From a virus: a stretch of DNA of 20,445 nt. Where the stretch lies: positions 1 to 20,445 of the IMG/VR virus record IMGVR_UViG_3300005527_003305. One strand, 5' to 3'. The notes under the pieces were generated by a model. The model made no database searches, had not been told where the DNA came from, and saw only the letters and a program-made list of their open reading frames with translations. This document shows positions 1-5,894 of the stretch, piece after piece (the stretch's first letter is position 1; each line of letters opens with the position of its first letter). The translations under genes and the position numbers were made by a program.

Positions 1-22
1 AAACAATTAAACAAAAACAAAT

Positions 23-316
23 ATGCAAAAATTAAAACCACTAAATGGGATAGCCGTACTGAAGGTCGTCGAAGAAGAAGAGATGACTTACGGAAACATA
101 GTTTTACCAGATATGGGTAAAGAACGTCCAGACATGGGAGAAGTTGTAGAGTGCAGTGACACCTATAATTGGCACAAAGGATCTTATTACGAAACCAAAC
201 TCAAACCAGGCCAAAGAGTGCTAATTCCAAAAATGGGTTCTATGAAAGTTAACGTAGACGGAGAAGATTACATATTAATCAAAGAAACAGAAATTTTAGC
301 AATTTTAGAAAAATAA
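23..316 (+). CDS. groES: GroES co-chaperonin
   Basis: Co-chaperonin of 97 aa, the normal length of bacterial GroES. It should form a heptameric lid on GroEL in the cytoplasm and close the folding chamber. Visible hallmarks are the N-terminal strand KLKPLNGIAVLKV, the mobile loop around residues 20-35 with the hydrophobic IVL tripeptide (NIVLPD) that docks on GroEL, the GEVVE strand, and the C-terminal half with PGQRVLIPKMG and the ending ILAILEK. The loop has TYGNIVLP where bacteria usually have TAGGIVLP, a modest divergence. The gene sits 4 nt upstream of GroEL and is surely cotranscribed with it. The leader is A-rich (aaacaaat) without a Shine-Dalgarno sequence. The promoter must lie left of the window. 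Confidence 0.93.
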   Translation: MQKLKPLNGIAVLKVVEEEEMTYGNIVLPDMGKERPDMGEVVECSDTYNWHKGSYYETKLKPGQRVLIPKMGSMKVNVDGEDYILIKETEILAILEK

Positions 317-320
317 AAAT

Positions 321-1943
321 ATGAGTACAACAAAATTTGTAAAAGGACAAGAACTTAAAGAGAAGTTACTTGCAGGTATAGAAAAACTAAACGACGCAGT
401 TGGTTCTACGCTTGGTCCAGGAGGAAGAACCGTTTTGATAAAAGAACTAAACGGAGAAACCAAAATTTCAAAAGATGGCGTATCTGTAGCTAAAAGCTTT
501 GGCGAATTAGAGGATCCTATAGAAACGATTGGAGCAAACTTAGTAAAACAAGTGAGTATCAAATCTGCTAACGAGGCCGGCGATGGAACAACAACCTCTA
601 CTATCATTGCAACTGAAATGATTAAGGAAGGTCTAAAAGAAATAAGACAGGGAACAAATGCTGTTGAAATTAAGAATCAGATAGATAGCATAGTTAGCGA
701 AATCATAGATCAAATAAAAAATAAGTCTGTTGATATAGAATCAGAAGAGCAGATCAAACAAGTAGCTACTATCTCTGGTAACAACGACACAGAAATTGGA
801 AGTCTTATCGCTACCGCTATTGACAAAGTTGGAAGAGAGGGCGTAATCACTTTAGAAGAGTCTAAAACTGGAGACACTCAATTGGAAGTTGTTGAGGGCA
901 TGCAGTTTGAAAGGGGTTACAAGAGTCCGTACTTTGTAACAAACAACAACACAATGCAGTCTATTTTAGAAAATCCTTATATTTTACTATACGACGGTAA
1001 AATATCTACCGCTCAAGAGCTATTGCAGGTGATGACAAAGGTTAACTCTGAAAATAAACCGTTGCTTGTGATAGCTGAAGACTTTGGAGACGAAGCTTTA
1101 GCGACAATGATTGTTAACAAGATGCGTGGCATAGTTCAAGCGTGCGCTGTTAAAGCTCCTGACTTCGGAGAGCGAAAGACACTGATTTTAGAAGACATAG
1201 CTATCTTAACAGGCGGACAAGTACTTTCTAAAGACAAAGGACACAAGCTAGATAAACTTCCAGCCGGCCAGTTGAGTCAGTATTTGGGAACGTGTAGATT
1301 AGTAACAGTGTCAAAGGACGAAACAACCATCGTAGACGGAAAAGGGGATTTAGAAAAGATAGAAACTAGAGCAAAAGAAATAAAAGAGCAGATAGACAAA
1401 GCAACATCGTTCTTTGAAAAAGAGAAGCTACAAGAGAGACTTGGTAAAATGATCGGCGGAGTTGCAATCATCAGCGTAGGCGGCAATTCAGAAGTAGAGA
1501 TAAAAGAGAAGAAGGATAGATTAGAAGATTCGCTATACGCGACAAAAGCTGCATTAGCTGAAGGTATCGTACCAGGAGGAGGAAGCATATTATACCAACT
1601 TTCTTTAAAATTAAAATCCGAAGACACAACAAGCGCTAGTGTGGCCAAAGAGATCGTTAGGAAAGCGATTCAAGCTCCATTTAAAAAGATACTATCAAAC
1701 GCAGGAGTCGAGGATTGGTGGAATAAAGTGCCTAACGAAGGAGAAGTTTACGACGCTAAGAGCCACAGAATAGTAAATGGACTCGAAGCAGGCATCATAG
1801 ATCCAGCTAAGGTTGTGATCACAGCTCTACGAAACGCATCATCTGTAGCAGGCACAGTACTCACAACAGAAAGCGTAGTGTTTGAGAAGAAAGATAAAGA
1901 TGAGAAAGCTGATCCGATGGCAGGAATGATGGGAGGAATGTAA
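321..1943 (+). CDS. groEL: GroEL group I chaperonin
   Basis: Full-length group I chaperonin of 540 aa (bacterial GroEL is about 548), an ATP-driven 14-mer folding chamber partnered with the GroES encoded 4 nt upstream. The equatorial ATP-site motifs are present: LGPGGRTV at residues 31-38, KDGVSVAK with the conserved Asp at 52, and GDGTTT at 87-92 with the catalytic Asp. In the lower equatorial region, GIVPGGG precedes the C-terminal helices, and the protein ends in the Gly/Met tail MAGMMGGM. The first ATP loop usually reads LGPKGRNV; Lys to Gly and Asn to Thr are departures that might alter nucleotide handling. Phage GroEL would presumably fold abundant virion proteins or replace host GroEL; its clients cannot be read from sequence. 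An intrinsic terminator follows directly. Confidence 0.96.
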   Translation: MSTTKFVKGQELKEKLLAGIEKLNDAVGSTLGPGGRTVLIKELNGETKISKDGVSVAKSFGELEDPIETIGANLVKQVSIKSANEAGDGTTTSTIIATEMIKEGLKEIRQGTNAVEIKNQIDSIVSEIIDQIKNKSVDIESEEQIKQVATISGNNDTEIGSLIATAIDKVGREGVITLEESKTGDTQLEVVEGMQFERGYKSPYFVTNNNTMQSILENPYILLYDGKISTAQELLQVMTKVNSENKPLLVIAEDFGDEALATMIVNKMRGIVQACAVKAPDFGERKTLILEDIAILTGGQVLSKDKGHKLDKLPAGQLSQYLGTCRLVTVSKDETTIVDGKGDLEKIETRAKEIKEQIDKATSFFEKEKLQERLGKMIGGVAIISVGGNSEVEIKEKKDRLEDSLYATKAALAEGIVPGGGSILYQLSLKLKSEDTTSASVAKEIVRKAIQAPFKKILSNAGVEDWWNKVPNEGEVYDAKSHRIVNGLEAGIIDPAKVVITALRNASSVAGTVLTTESVVFEKKDKDEKADPMAGMMGGM

Positions 1944-1950
1944 TAACAAG

Positions 1951-1975
1951 GAGCGCCCTAACAAGGCGCTCTTTT
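1951..1975 (+). terminator. Rho-independent terminator after groESL
   Basis: A perfect 7-bp GC-rich stem, GAGCGCC (1951-1957) with GGCGCTC (1965-1971), a 7-nt loop, then TTTT. It begins 8 nt after the GroEL stop. It ends the chaperonin operon and implies that the next gene has its own promoter. Confidence 0.88.
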
Positions 1976-1994
1976 CACATAATAAATAAAGTAT

Positions 1995-2876
1995 ATGTTC
2001 GAAAACAAGTGCACAACAAAAGAAAGCCTAGACGAAACCAACGGTAGGAATCTAGAGTACTACCTAAACATAACCAAAGACTATAAACATAATTTTACAT
2101 TCGTAACAAAAGACATAGATGGCTTTAAAGTCATAGATGATGGAGAGTTTCAGTATGGGACTAAAGCTAAGATGGCAGATTTTTTTATATCCCAAATTAA
2201 GGAAGATTCAATGGTGTATTGCTGTCCGAGAACGGGATATGCTCCTTACTCTTTGTGTTACCTAGCCAAGAAGTACAACAAGAAACTGTACCTTGTAATG
2301 CCAGCCTCAGAGAAAGCGTCGGAACACCAACTCACAGCCATAGAAGAAGGCGGCATACCTTTGTTCGTAAGGATACCAGCGATGCCAACAGCAAACATAT
2401 GGGCAAAGAAGTTCGCAGAAAAGATTGGAGCTAGGTTCCTTCCATTTGGTCTTAAGCACGAGATGGTTGTGGCAGGCGGTGTTAGAGTGTTCTACGATAA
2501 CTTCAAAGACTCAAACATAGAAACGATGTGGTCTGTATTCTCTACCGGGGTACTATCAAGAACTCTTCAGATAGCAATACCTAAAGCTGAATTCAACGCG
2601 GTAGCAGTAGCAAGAAACATTCAAGAGGGAGAATTAGGCAGAGCAAACTTCTACAGTTATGATAAGGCGTTCACCAAAAACTCAAGGATCACACCGCCTT
2701 TCGACTGCGTTCTCACCTACGACGCTAAAGGCTGGGAAATGATCAAACAACACGGGAAACAAGGAGACTACTTTTGGAACGTGGCGCCGGCTATGAGAAA
2801 ACCGAATCTAAAACCAAGCGACATAGACTCGAATAGGGCGTGGGGAGATTTCACAGATTTAGAGCGTGGTATTTAA
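1995..2876 (+). CDS. Probable PLP-dependent enzyme, fold type II (cysteine synthase/ACC deaminase-like)
   Basis: A 293-aa protein whose layout matches fold-type II PLP enzymes (cysteine synthase, ACC deaminase, D-cysteine desulfhydrase). An early Gly-x-Lys element, YGTKAKM at residues 54-60, corresponds to the GNKxRK segment that carries the Schiff-base lysine, making Lys57 the candidate. A region resembling the substrate-binding loop follows (CCPRTGYAPYSLCYLAKKY, about 75-93), then KLYLVMPASE, like the 'v.mP..s' strand, and FSTGVLSRTLQIA (about 184-196), like the glycine-rich phosphate-binding turn. The substrate cannot be named. It may be a divergent or non-catalytic member, because the classic SGN and GGG loops are not clean. 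The ATG is chosen for its A-rich leader after the groESL terminator. Phage homologues of this fold are known, but their role is unclear to me. Confidence 0.55.
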   Translation: MFENKCTTKESLDETNGRNLEYYLNITKDYKHNFTFVTKDIDGFKVIDDGEFQYGTKAKMADFFISQIKEDSMVYCCPRTGYAPYSLCYLAKKYNKKLYLVMPASEKASEHQLTAIEEGGIPLFVRIPAMPTANIWAKKFAEKIGARFLPFGLKHEMVVAGGVRVFYDNFKDSNIETMWSVFSTGVLSRTLQIAIPKAEFNAVAVARNIQEGELGRANFYSYDKAFTKNSRITPPFDCVLTYDAKGWEMIKQHGKQGDYFWNVAPAMRKPNLKPSDIDSNRAWGDFTDLERGI

Positions 2877-2906
2877 AACATCTATTTAATTTATTTAATT
2901 TTTTAT

Positions 2907-2920
2907 ATATTTATATTAAA
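2907..2920 (+). promoter_or_regulatory. AT-rich promoter-like element, copy 1 (ATATTTAT-type)
   Basis: ATATTTATATTAAA lies 23 nt (start to start) before the ATG at 2930. Near-identical elements stand before the genes at 7543 and 9262. The shared core and similar spacing suggest a phage promoter class; the -10/-35 assignment is not clear. Confidence 0.4.
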
Positions 2921-2929
2921 TATAATACA

Positions 2930-3229
2930 ATGAGTCAAAGAGTACAAGAATCTAAATCTCCAAAAAGTAAAGGTTTTAAAGAAGTGTATACTGGAGAGTA
3001 TAATCTTTTTTTAAAGAAACATAGCGGATACGATGATGAATATTTAATAATTATTATGATTGGAGATAATGAAGTAGATACACAAATGATAGTGCGTGGA
3101 GACGGAAGAGTTGTTGGGTCTACTGGGTGTGATTGTACAATGTTTTTTCAAGCAATATCTAAAGATATGGTTAAAAATCTAAAAAAATATGACTTGAAAA
3201 AAATGTCAAAAAACTTAAAACAGACTTAA
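2930..3229 (+). CDS. Hypothetical protein, 99 aa
   Basis: No family recognised. The open frame extends upstream to 2840 inside the previous gene, but translation probably starts at the ATG at 2930: the extra 30 residues are encoded by the AT-rich intergenic stretch, and the ATG has an A-rich leader (taatacaATG). The protein has a Lys-rich N-terminus, a central segment with two hydrophobic beta-like stretches (EYLIIIMIG, TQMIVRG), a Gly/Cys motif GSTGCDCT (residues 63-70) and a very basic C-terminal tail (KNLKKYDLKKMSKNLK). It is small and soluble, possibly nucleic-acid or protein binding, but that is only suggested by charge. Codon usage is more AT-rich than in the chaperonin genes. A promoter-like element before it and a terminator after it make it look like an independent unit. 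Confidence 0.7.
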   Translation: MSQRVQESKSPKSKGFKEVYTGEYNLFLKKHSGYDDEYLIIIMIGDNEVDTQMIVRGDGRVVGSTGCDCTMFFQAISKDMVKNLKKYDLKKMSKNLKQT

Positions 3230-3236
3230 TAAGTCT
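3222..3236. repeat. 15-bp palindrome over the stop codon
   Basis: AGACTTA (3222-3228), a one-base centre, and TAAGTCT (3230-3236) form a perfect dyad that overlaps the stop codon of the preceding gene. It could be a weak hairpin assisting termination or a dimeric protein site; neither is proven. Confidence 0.4.
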
Positions 3237-3262
3237 ATAAGCTAAAATCACTTAATTGTTTT

Positions 3263-3287
3263 AAAGCATCTTTATGGTGCTTTTTTT
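3263..3287 (+). terminator. Rho-independent terminator
   Basis: AAAGCATC (3263-3270) pairs with GGTGCTTT (3276-3283) as an 8-bp stem with one G-U pair and a 5-nt loop. The 3' arm runs into a T tract ending at 3287. It lies 34 nt after the stop at 3229, in the 123-nt gap before the next gene. Confidence 0.75.
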
Positions 3288-3333
3288 ATGACTTTAAAAA
3301 GTACTGCGATTTTTGATTTTACCAGTTCACTAC

Positions 3334-3352
3334 TATTTAGTAAATTGCTGTT
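3334..3352 (+). promoter_or_regulatory. Repeated 19-nt leader motif, copy 1
   Basis: TATTTAGTAAATTGCTGTT abuts the ATG at 3353. A copy with 17 of 19 identical bases abuts the ATG at 4492 at exactly the same distance. This is likely a phage promoter or 5'-leader element driving the metabolic genes; which part is bound by polymerase is unknown. Confidence 0.55.
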
Positions 3353-3724
3353 ATGGTGTTAGCTATAATAGGAAGTCGGTCATTTAACGATATGGAACTT
3401 TTAGAGGAAAAGCTTTCTGAGTACGTAGGAAAAGCCACTAGAGTAGTTAGCGGTGGAGCTAAAGGAGCAGATTCTTTGGCAGAAAGATGGGCATTCAGAC
3501 ACGGATGCGATCTTTCAATTCACTTACCGGACTGGAAAAAACACGGTAAAAAGGCCGGATTCATTAGGAATATTGAGATAATAAACGAGTGCGATGAGTG
3601 CGTAGCTTTTTGGGACGGTAAGAGTAGAGGCACACACCACTCAATATTTATGTGTAACAAGCTTAACAAAAAAGTAACAATAGTAGAGTATGAAAAAATT
3701 GATAGAGGGAATAAGATACAATAA
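3353..3724 (+). CDS. SLOG/DUF2493 (YspA-like) nucleotide-binding Rossmann protein
   Basis: A 123-aa single-domain protein of the YspA/DUF2493 branch of the SLOG superfamily. The family signatures are all present in order: AIIGSRSF at residues 4-11, VVSGGAKGADSLAERWA at about 31-47, the W-KKHGKKAGFIRNIEI segment with the HGKxAGxxRN motif at about 61-76, and VAFWDGKSRGTHHSI at about 84-98. SLOG domains bind nucleotides or nucleotide-derived ligands and related members cleave them, but this branch has no settled reaction. The gene is preceded by the repeated leader motif and its 3' end overlaps the next gene by 35 nt in another frame, so the two products are probably made together. Confidence 0.85.
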   Translation: MVLAIIGSRSFNDMELLEEKLSEYVGKATRVVSGGAKGADSLAERWAFRHGCDLSIHLPDWKKHGKKAGFIRNIEIINECDECVAFWDGKSRGTHHSIFMCNKLNKKVTIVEYEKIDRGNKIQ

Positions 3725-4439
3725 AGAGAGCGATAAGTTCGAATTCGTGTGGAATGATGATGCTCCTGGTGATCTTGTCAATCTAAAATTACAGAGGTAC
3801 AACAAGCTGTTATCCACAAAGGATGGCAACAAAGTGTATTACGCGTATAAGATAGATAGCGCTCAAAAGGATCAAAGTGCTCTTTTAAGAAAAAGCATAA
3901 AGTACATGGACACGAAAGTAAACCGTGAAGATGTGGAATTGATGATCTCTAAAGCTGTTGTTAACTTTAATGCCCTATCTCCGCTTTCTAACTACGATCT
4001 TATCATAACCCCTAAGAGTACTTCAAACGTATTGGATCTATTAAAGAACTTCATACACGCTAAGGCAGGAAGTAATACGCTGCTATATTCTGACGTATTT
4101 GTAAAGAACACAGTAGACAACATTCAATTTGACGAAGAGAAGCTAAACAAATTGCCACAAGACAAGCGTGATAAAATAGTTTTGATACTAAATAAAGTCT
4201 TCAGTAAACAGGACTATAAGATTAAATCTTTGCCTCCCAGATTCAGAAAGTATGTAATGAATTTTTTAAAGTTTAATACAGAAGTAGAGAAGAGGCTAAT
4301 GAACAAGATAATCGGAGGTAAAATACTGTTGGTAGACGATATATTGACCGAGGGTACAACTATAAAAAGTATGTCAAATCTTCTAAAAAGCGTTAATGCA
4401 CTCGACGTAACCTCTTTTGTACTATTAACCAATAAATAA
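3690..4439 (+). CDS. Phosphoribosyltransferase-like protein
   Basis: A 249-aa protein ending in a type I phosphoribosyltransferase signature, ILLVDDILTEGTTIKSM (residues 212-228). It fits the 13-residue PRPP-binding pattern with two acidic residues (Asp216, Asp217), except for Glu at the position usually Ser/Thr/Ala. An upstream strand-loop, YDLIITPKSTSN (102-113), resembles the conserved 'ivpvP.s' region of ComF-like members. Residues 1-95 are unassigned and between the two motifs is a helical, charged insert. The base or acceptor cannot be predicted. It could salvage nucleobases or act on a nucleotide ligand handled by the overlapping SLOG gene. The 35-nt overlap suggests translational coupling. 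The upstream ATG is retained because the next in-frame ATG (3907) would remove 72 residues. Confidence 0.7.
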   Translation: MKKLIEGIRYNKESDKFEFVWNDDAPGDLVNLKLQRYNKLLSTKDGNKVYYAYKIDSAQKDQSALLRKSIKYMDTKVNREDVELMISKAVVNFNALSPLSNYDLIITPKSTSNVLDLLKNFIHAKAGSNTLLYSDVFVKNTVDNIQFDEEKLNKLPQDKRDKIVLILNKVFSKQDYKIKSLPPRFRKYVMNFLKFNTEVEKRLMNKIIGGKILLVDDILTEGTTIKSMSNLLKSVNALDVTSFVLLTNK

Positions 4440-4472
4440 TTACTAAAAACTATTAGTACGAATTCAAAAAAA

Positions 4473-4491
4473 TATTTAGTAAATTACAGTT
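4473..4491 (+). promoter_or_regulatory. Repeated 19-nt leader motif, copy 2
   Basis: TATTTAGTAAATTACAGTT directly precedes the ATG at 4492 and matches the element before 3353 at 17 of 19 positions with the same spacing to the start codon. It occupies most of the 52-nt gap. A short inverted repeat, TACTAA/TTAGTA (4441-4458), lies just upstream. Confidence 0.55.
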
Positions 4492-4767
4492 ATGAAACAG
4501 AATAGCATACTACAACAAGCACACGAGATTGTATTCGAACGCGGTGAAGAGAAGGAACGCCAATATGGACCTTTTGAAGAAGGCATGGAACAAACAGCTA
4601 GAATAGCTTCCGAAATGTCAAGAAAAGAACTAACAGCTTTCGACGTATACAATGTTCTTATAGCTCTTAAACTATCTAGAGCTTCTTGGAATTACAAAGA
4701 AGACAACTATCTAGACGCAGTTGCATACATGGCATCGTTAGACAAGTATCTATCAAACAAAAAATAA
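4492..4767 (+). CDS. DUF6378-like phage protein
   Basis: A 91-aa all-helical protein resembling the DUF6378 family of phage proteins: an N-terminal 'ILQQAHEIVFERGEEKERQYGPFEEGMEQTA' type segment with the (R/Q)xYG motif at about residues 24-26, then TAFDVYNVLIALKLSRA (48-64) and a DNYLDAVAYMASL ending (71-83) that recalls the acidic ExxxD helices of all-alpha NTP pyrophosphohydrolases. Family function is not established to my knowledge; a nucleotide-related role is inferred from its place beside dUTPase and dCMP deaminase. It starts right after the second copy of the repeated leader motif, so it likely heads the operon continuing through the dNTP genes. Confidence 0.6.
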   Translation: MKQNSILQQAHEIVFERGEEKERQYGPFEEGMEQTARIASEMSRKELTAFDVYNVLIALKLSRASWNYKEDNYLDAVAYMASLDKYLSNKK

Positions 4768-4773
4768 ACAGTT

Positions 4774-5049
4774 ATGACTTACACACTTACATTTCTTGGG
4801 GTTGCAATTACCCTGTTCTTGGCCGATGTATTTTGGGCCCTATATTTCATTAAGATCGAAGAGAGAAACAGCCTGATGTCAGGAGTATACGGATCACTAA
4901 TCTATTTATTTGGTGCATTCGCAGTTACCCAATACACAGAAGACAAAAGCTTCATCATTGCTGCAGTTCTTGGAGCTTTCTTAGGAACATATGTAACAGT
5001 TGAATGGAAAAGAAGAAAAGACAAAAAAGAAAAAACAACAAACGTATAA
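4774..5049 (+). CDS. Small integral membrane protein, three predicted TM helices
   Basis: A 91-aa protein with three hydrophobic stretches at about residues 4-26, 37-53 and 59-77, followed by a strongly basic tail (KRRKDKKEKTTN) that should stay in the cytoplasm by the positive-inside rule. An Asp (D18) lies in the first helix. It has no signal peptide cleavage site and no recognised domain. It begins 6 nt after the previous stop and ends 1 nt before the dUTPase start, so it is embedded in the dNTP operon although its role there is unclear. It is not an evident holin, since no lysis genes are nearby, but that cannot be excluded. Confidence 0.7.
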   Translation: MTYTLTFLGVAITLFLADVFWALYFIKIEERNSLMSGVYGSLIYLFGAFAVTQYTEDKSFIIAAVLGAFLGTYVTVEWKRRKDKKEKTTNV

Positions 5050-5050
5050 C

Positions 5051-5488
5051 ATGAAAATTAAAAAAATCAGAGACGTAAAGACGCCTTCCAGAGGCACACC
5101 AGACAGCGCAGGCATAGACTTCTATATTCCTGATGATTATATTACGCAAGCTAAAACGCTGCACCCAGGTGAATCGGTGCTGATCCCAAGCGGTATTAAA
5201 GCGAATGTACCTGATGGATACGGACTTGTAGCTATGAATAAGAGCGGTGTAGCCACAAAGCAAGGCTTGACCTACGGCGCCCAGTTGGTGGACCCAGATT
5301 ATACAGGAGAGATACATATACATGTCTTCAACGTATCTGATAAACCGCAGACCATTCAACCTGGTCAGAAGATCATGCAGTTTGTCCTCATTCCAATCAA
5401 CTTCGAAAACGTAGAACTAGTAGATGAGTTACCAGAAAAACAAACAACAAGAGGCGATAAAGGGTTTGGAAGTACGGGAGTCTTCTAA
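5051..5488 (+). CDS. dut: Trimeric dUTPase (dUTP diphosphatase)
   Basis: Hydrolyses dUTP to dUMP and pyrophosphate, keeping uracil out of DNA and supplying dUMP. At 145 aa it is the standard homotrimeric length. The conserved motifs appear in order: SAGIDFYIP (motif 1, residues 19-27), NKSGVA (motif 2, 63-68), GAQLVDPDYTGEI (motif 3, 77-89, with the likely catalytic Asp81), QPGQKIMQFVLIP (motif 4, 103-115) and RGDKGFGSTG (motif 5, 134-143), the C-terminal arm that closes the active site. The frame is open upstream to 5000 within the membrane-protein gene, but the ATG at 5051 gives the normal N-terminus (MKIKKI) and avoids a 17-residue Lys-rich extension. The 3' end overlaps the deaminase frame. 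Confidence 0.95.
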   Translation: MKIKKIRDVKTPSRGTPDSAGIDFYIPDDYITQAKTLHPGESVLIPSGIKANVPDGYGLVAMNKSGVATKQGLTYGAQLVDPDYTGEIHIHVFNVSDKPQTIQPGQKIMQFVLIPINFENVELVDELPEKQTTRGDKGFGSTGVF

Positions 5489-5894
5489 GCAACAAAGATT
5501 GGACAGCGTTTACATGGCCATGGCTTTGGCCGTGTCTACGCTTTCTCACTGCAAACGAAGCCAAGTGGGTGCCATACTCGAAAAGGGGCAAAACATAATA
5601 AGTATGGGGTATAACGGCACCCCAAGCGGAATGGATAATTGTTGCGAAGATGAAGACAACAATACGAAACCCATTACACTACACGCCGAAATGAATGCAG
5701 TTATTAAGGCAGCAAAGACTGGAAACTCGGTACAAGACTCAACTCTTTACATCACACTCGCGCCCTGTATAGAGTGTGCCAAATACCTATTGCAATCCGG
5801 AATCCAGAGAGTTGTATATTTACAGGACTACAGGAATATGTCGGGAGTAGAACTATTAAAACAATTCATAAAAGTAGAAAAGCATGATAAATAA
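5424..5894 (+). CDS. dcd: dCMP deaminase
   Basis: A zinc-dependent deoxycytidylate deaminase converting dCMP to dUMP, of 156 aa from the first ATG. Zinc-site residues are clear: HAE (His87, Glu89 as proton shuttle) and PCIEC (Cys115, Cys118). KRSQVGAILEKG and YNGTPSGMDNCC (63-74) match the T4-type deaminase, which is allosterically fed by dCTP. The start is uncertain: the ATG at 5424 overlaps dUTPase by 65 nt. The next ATG, at 5514, would cut into the first helix. A TTG at 5499 would give a T4-like N-terminus without overlap. I keep 5424 because overlaps also occur elsewhere here. It overlaps the next gene by 11 nt. The gene symbol is a loose convention for this activity. Confidence 0.9.
   Translation: MSYQKNKQQEAIKGLEVRESSKQQRLDSVYMAMALAVSTLSHCKRSQVGAILEKGQNIISMGYNGTPSGMDNCCEDEDNNTKPITLHAEMNAVIKAAKTGNSVQDSTLYITLAPCIECAKYLLQSGIQRVVYLQDYRNMSGVELLKQFIKVEKHDK

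Noticed and set aside
305-607. Antisense ORFs of 60-130 codons opposite many genes (for example here and at 1277-1648, 4955-5359, 13384-13686)
   Set aside because: They lie wholly opposite well-supported genes, have low-complexity Ser/Phe/Leu-rich products and no recognisable domains or start context.
2219-2434. 71-codon + strand ORF inside the PLP-like gene
   Set aside because: Embedded in another frame of a gene with good fold support, and its product is compositionally odd; a frame shadow.
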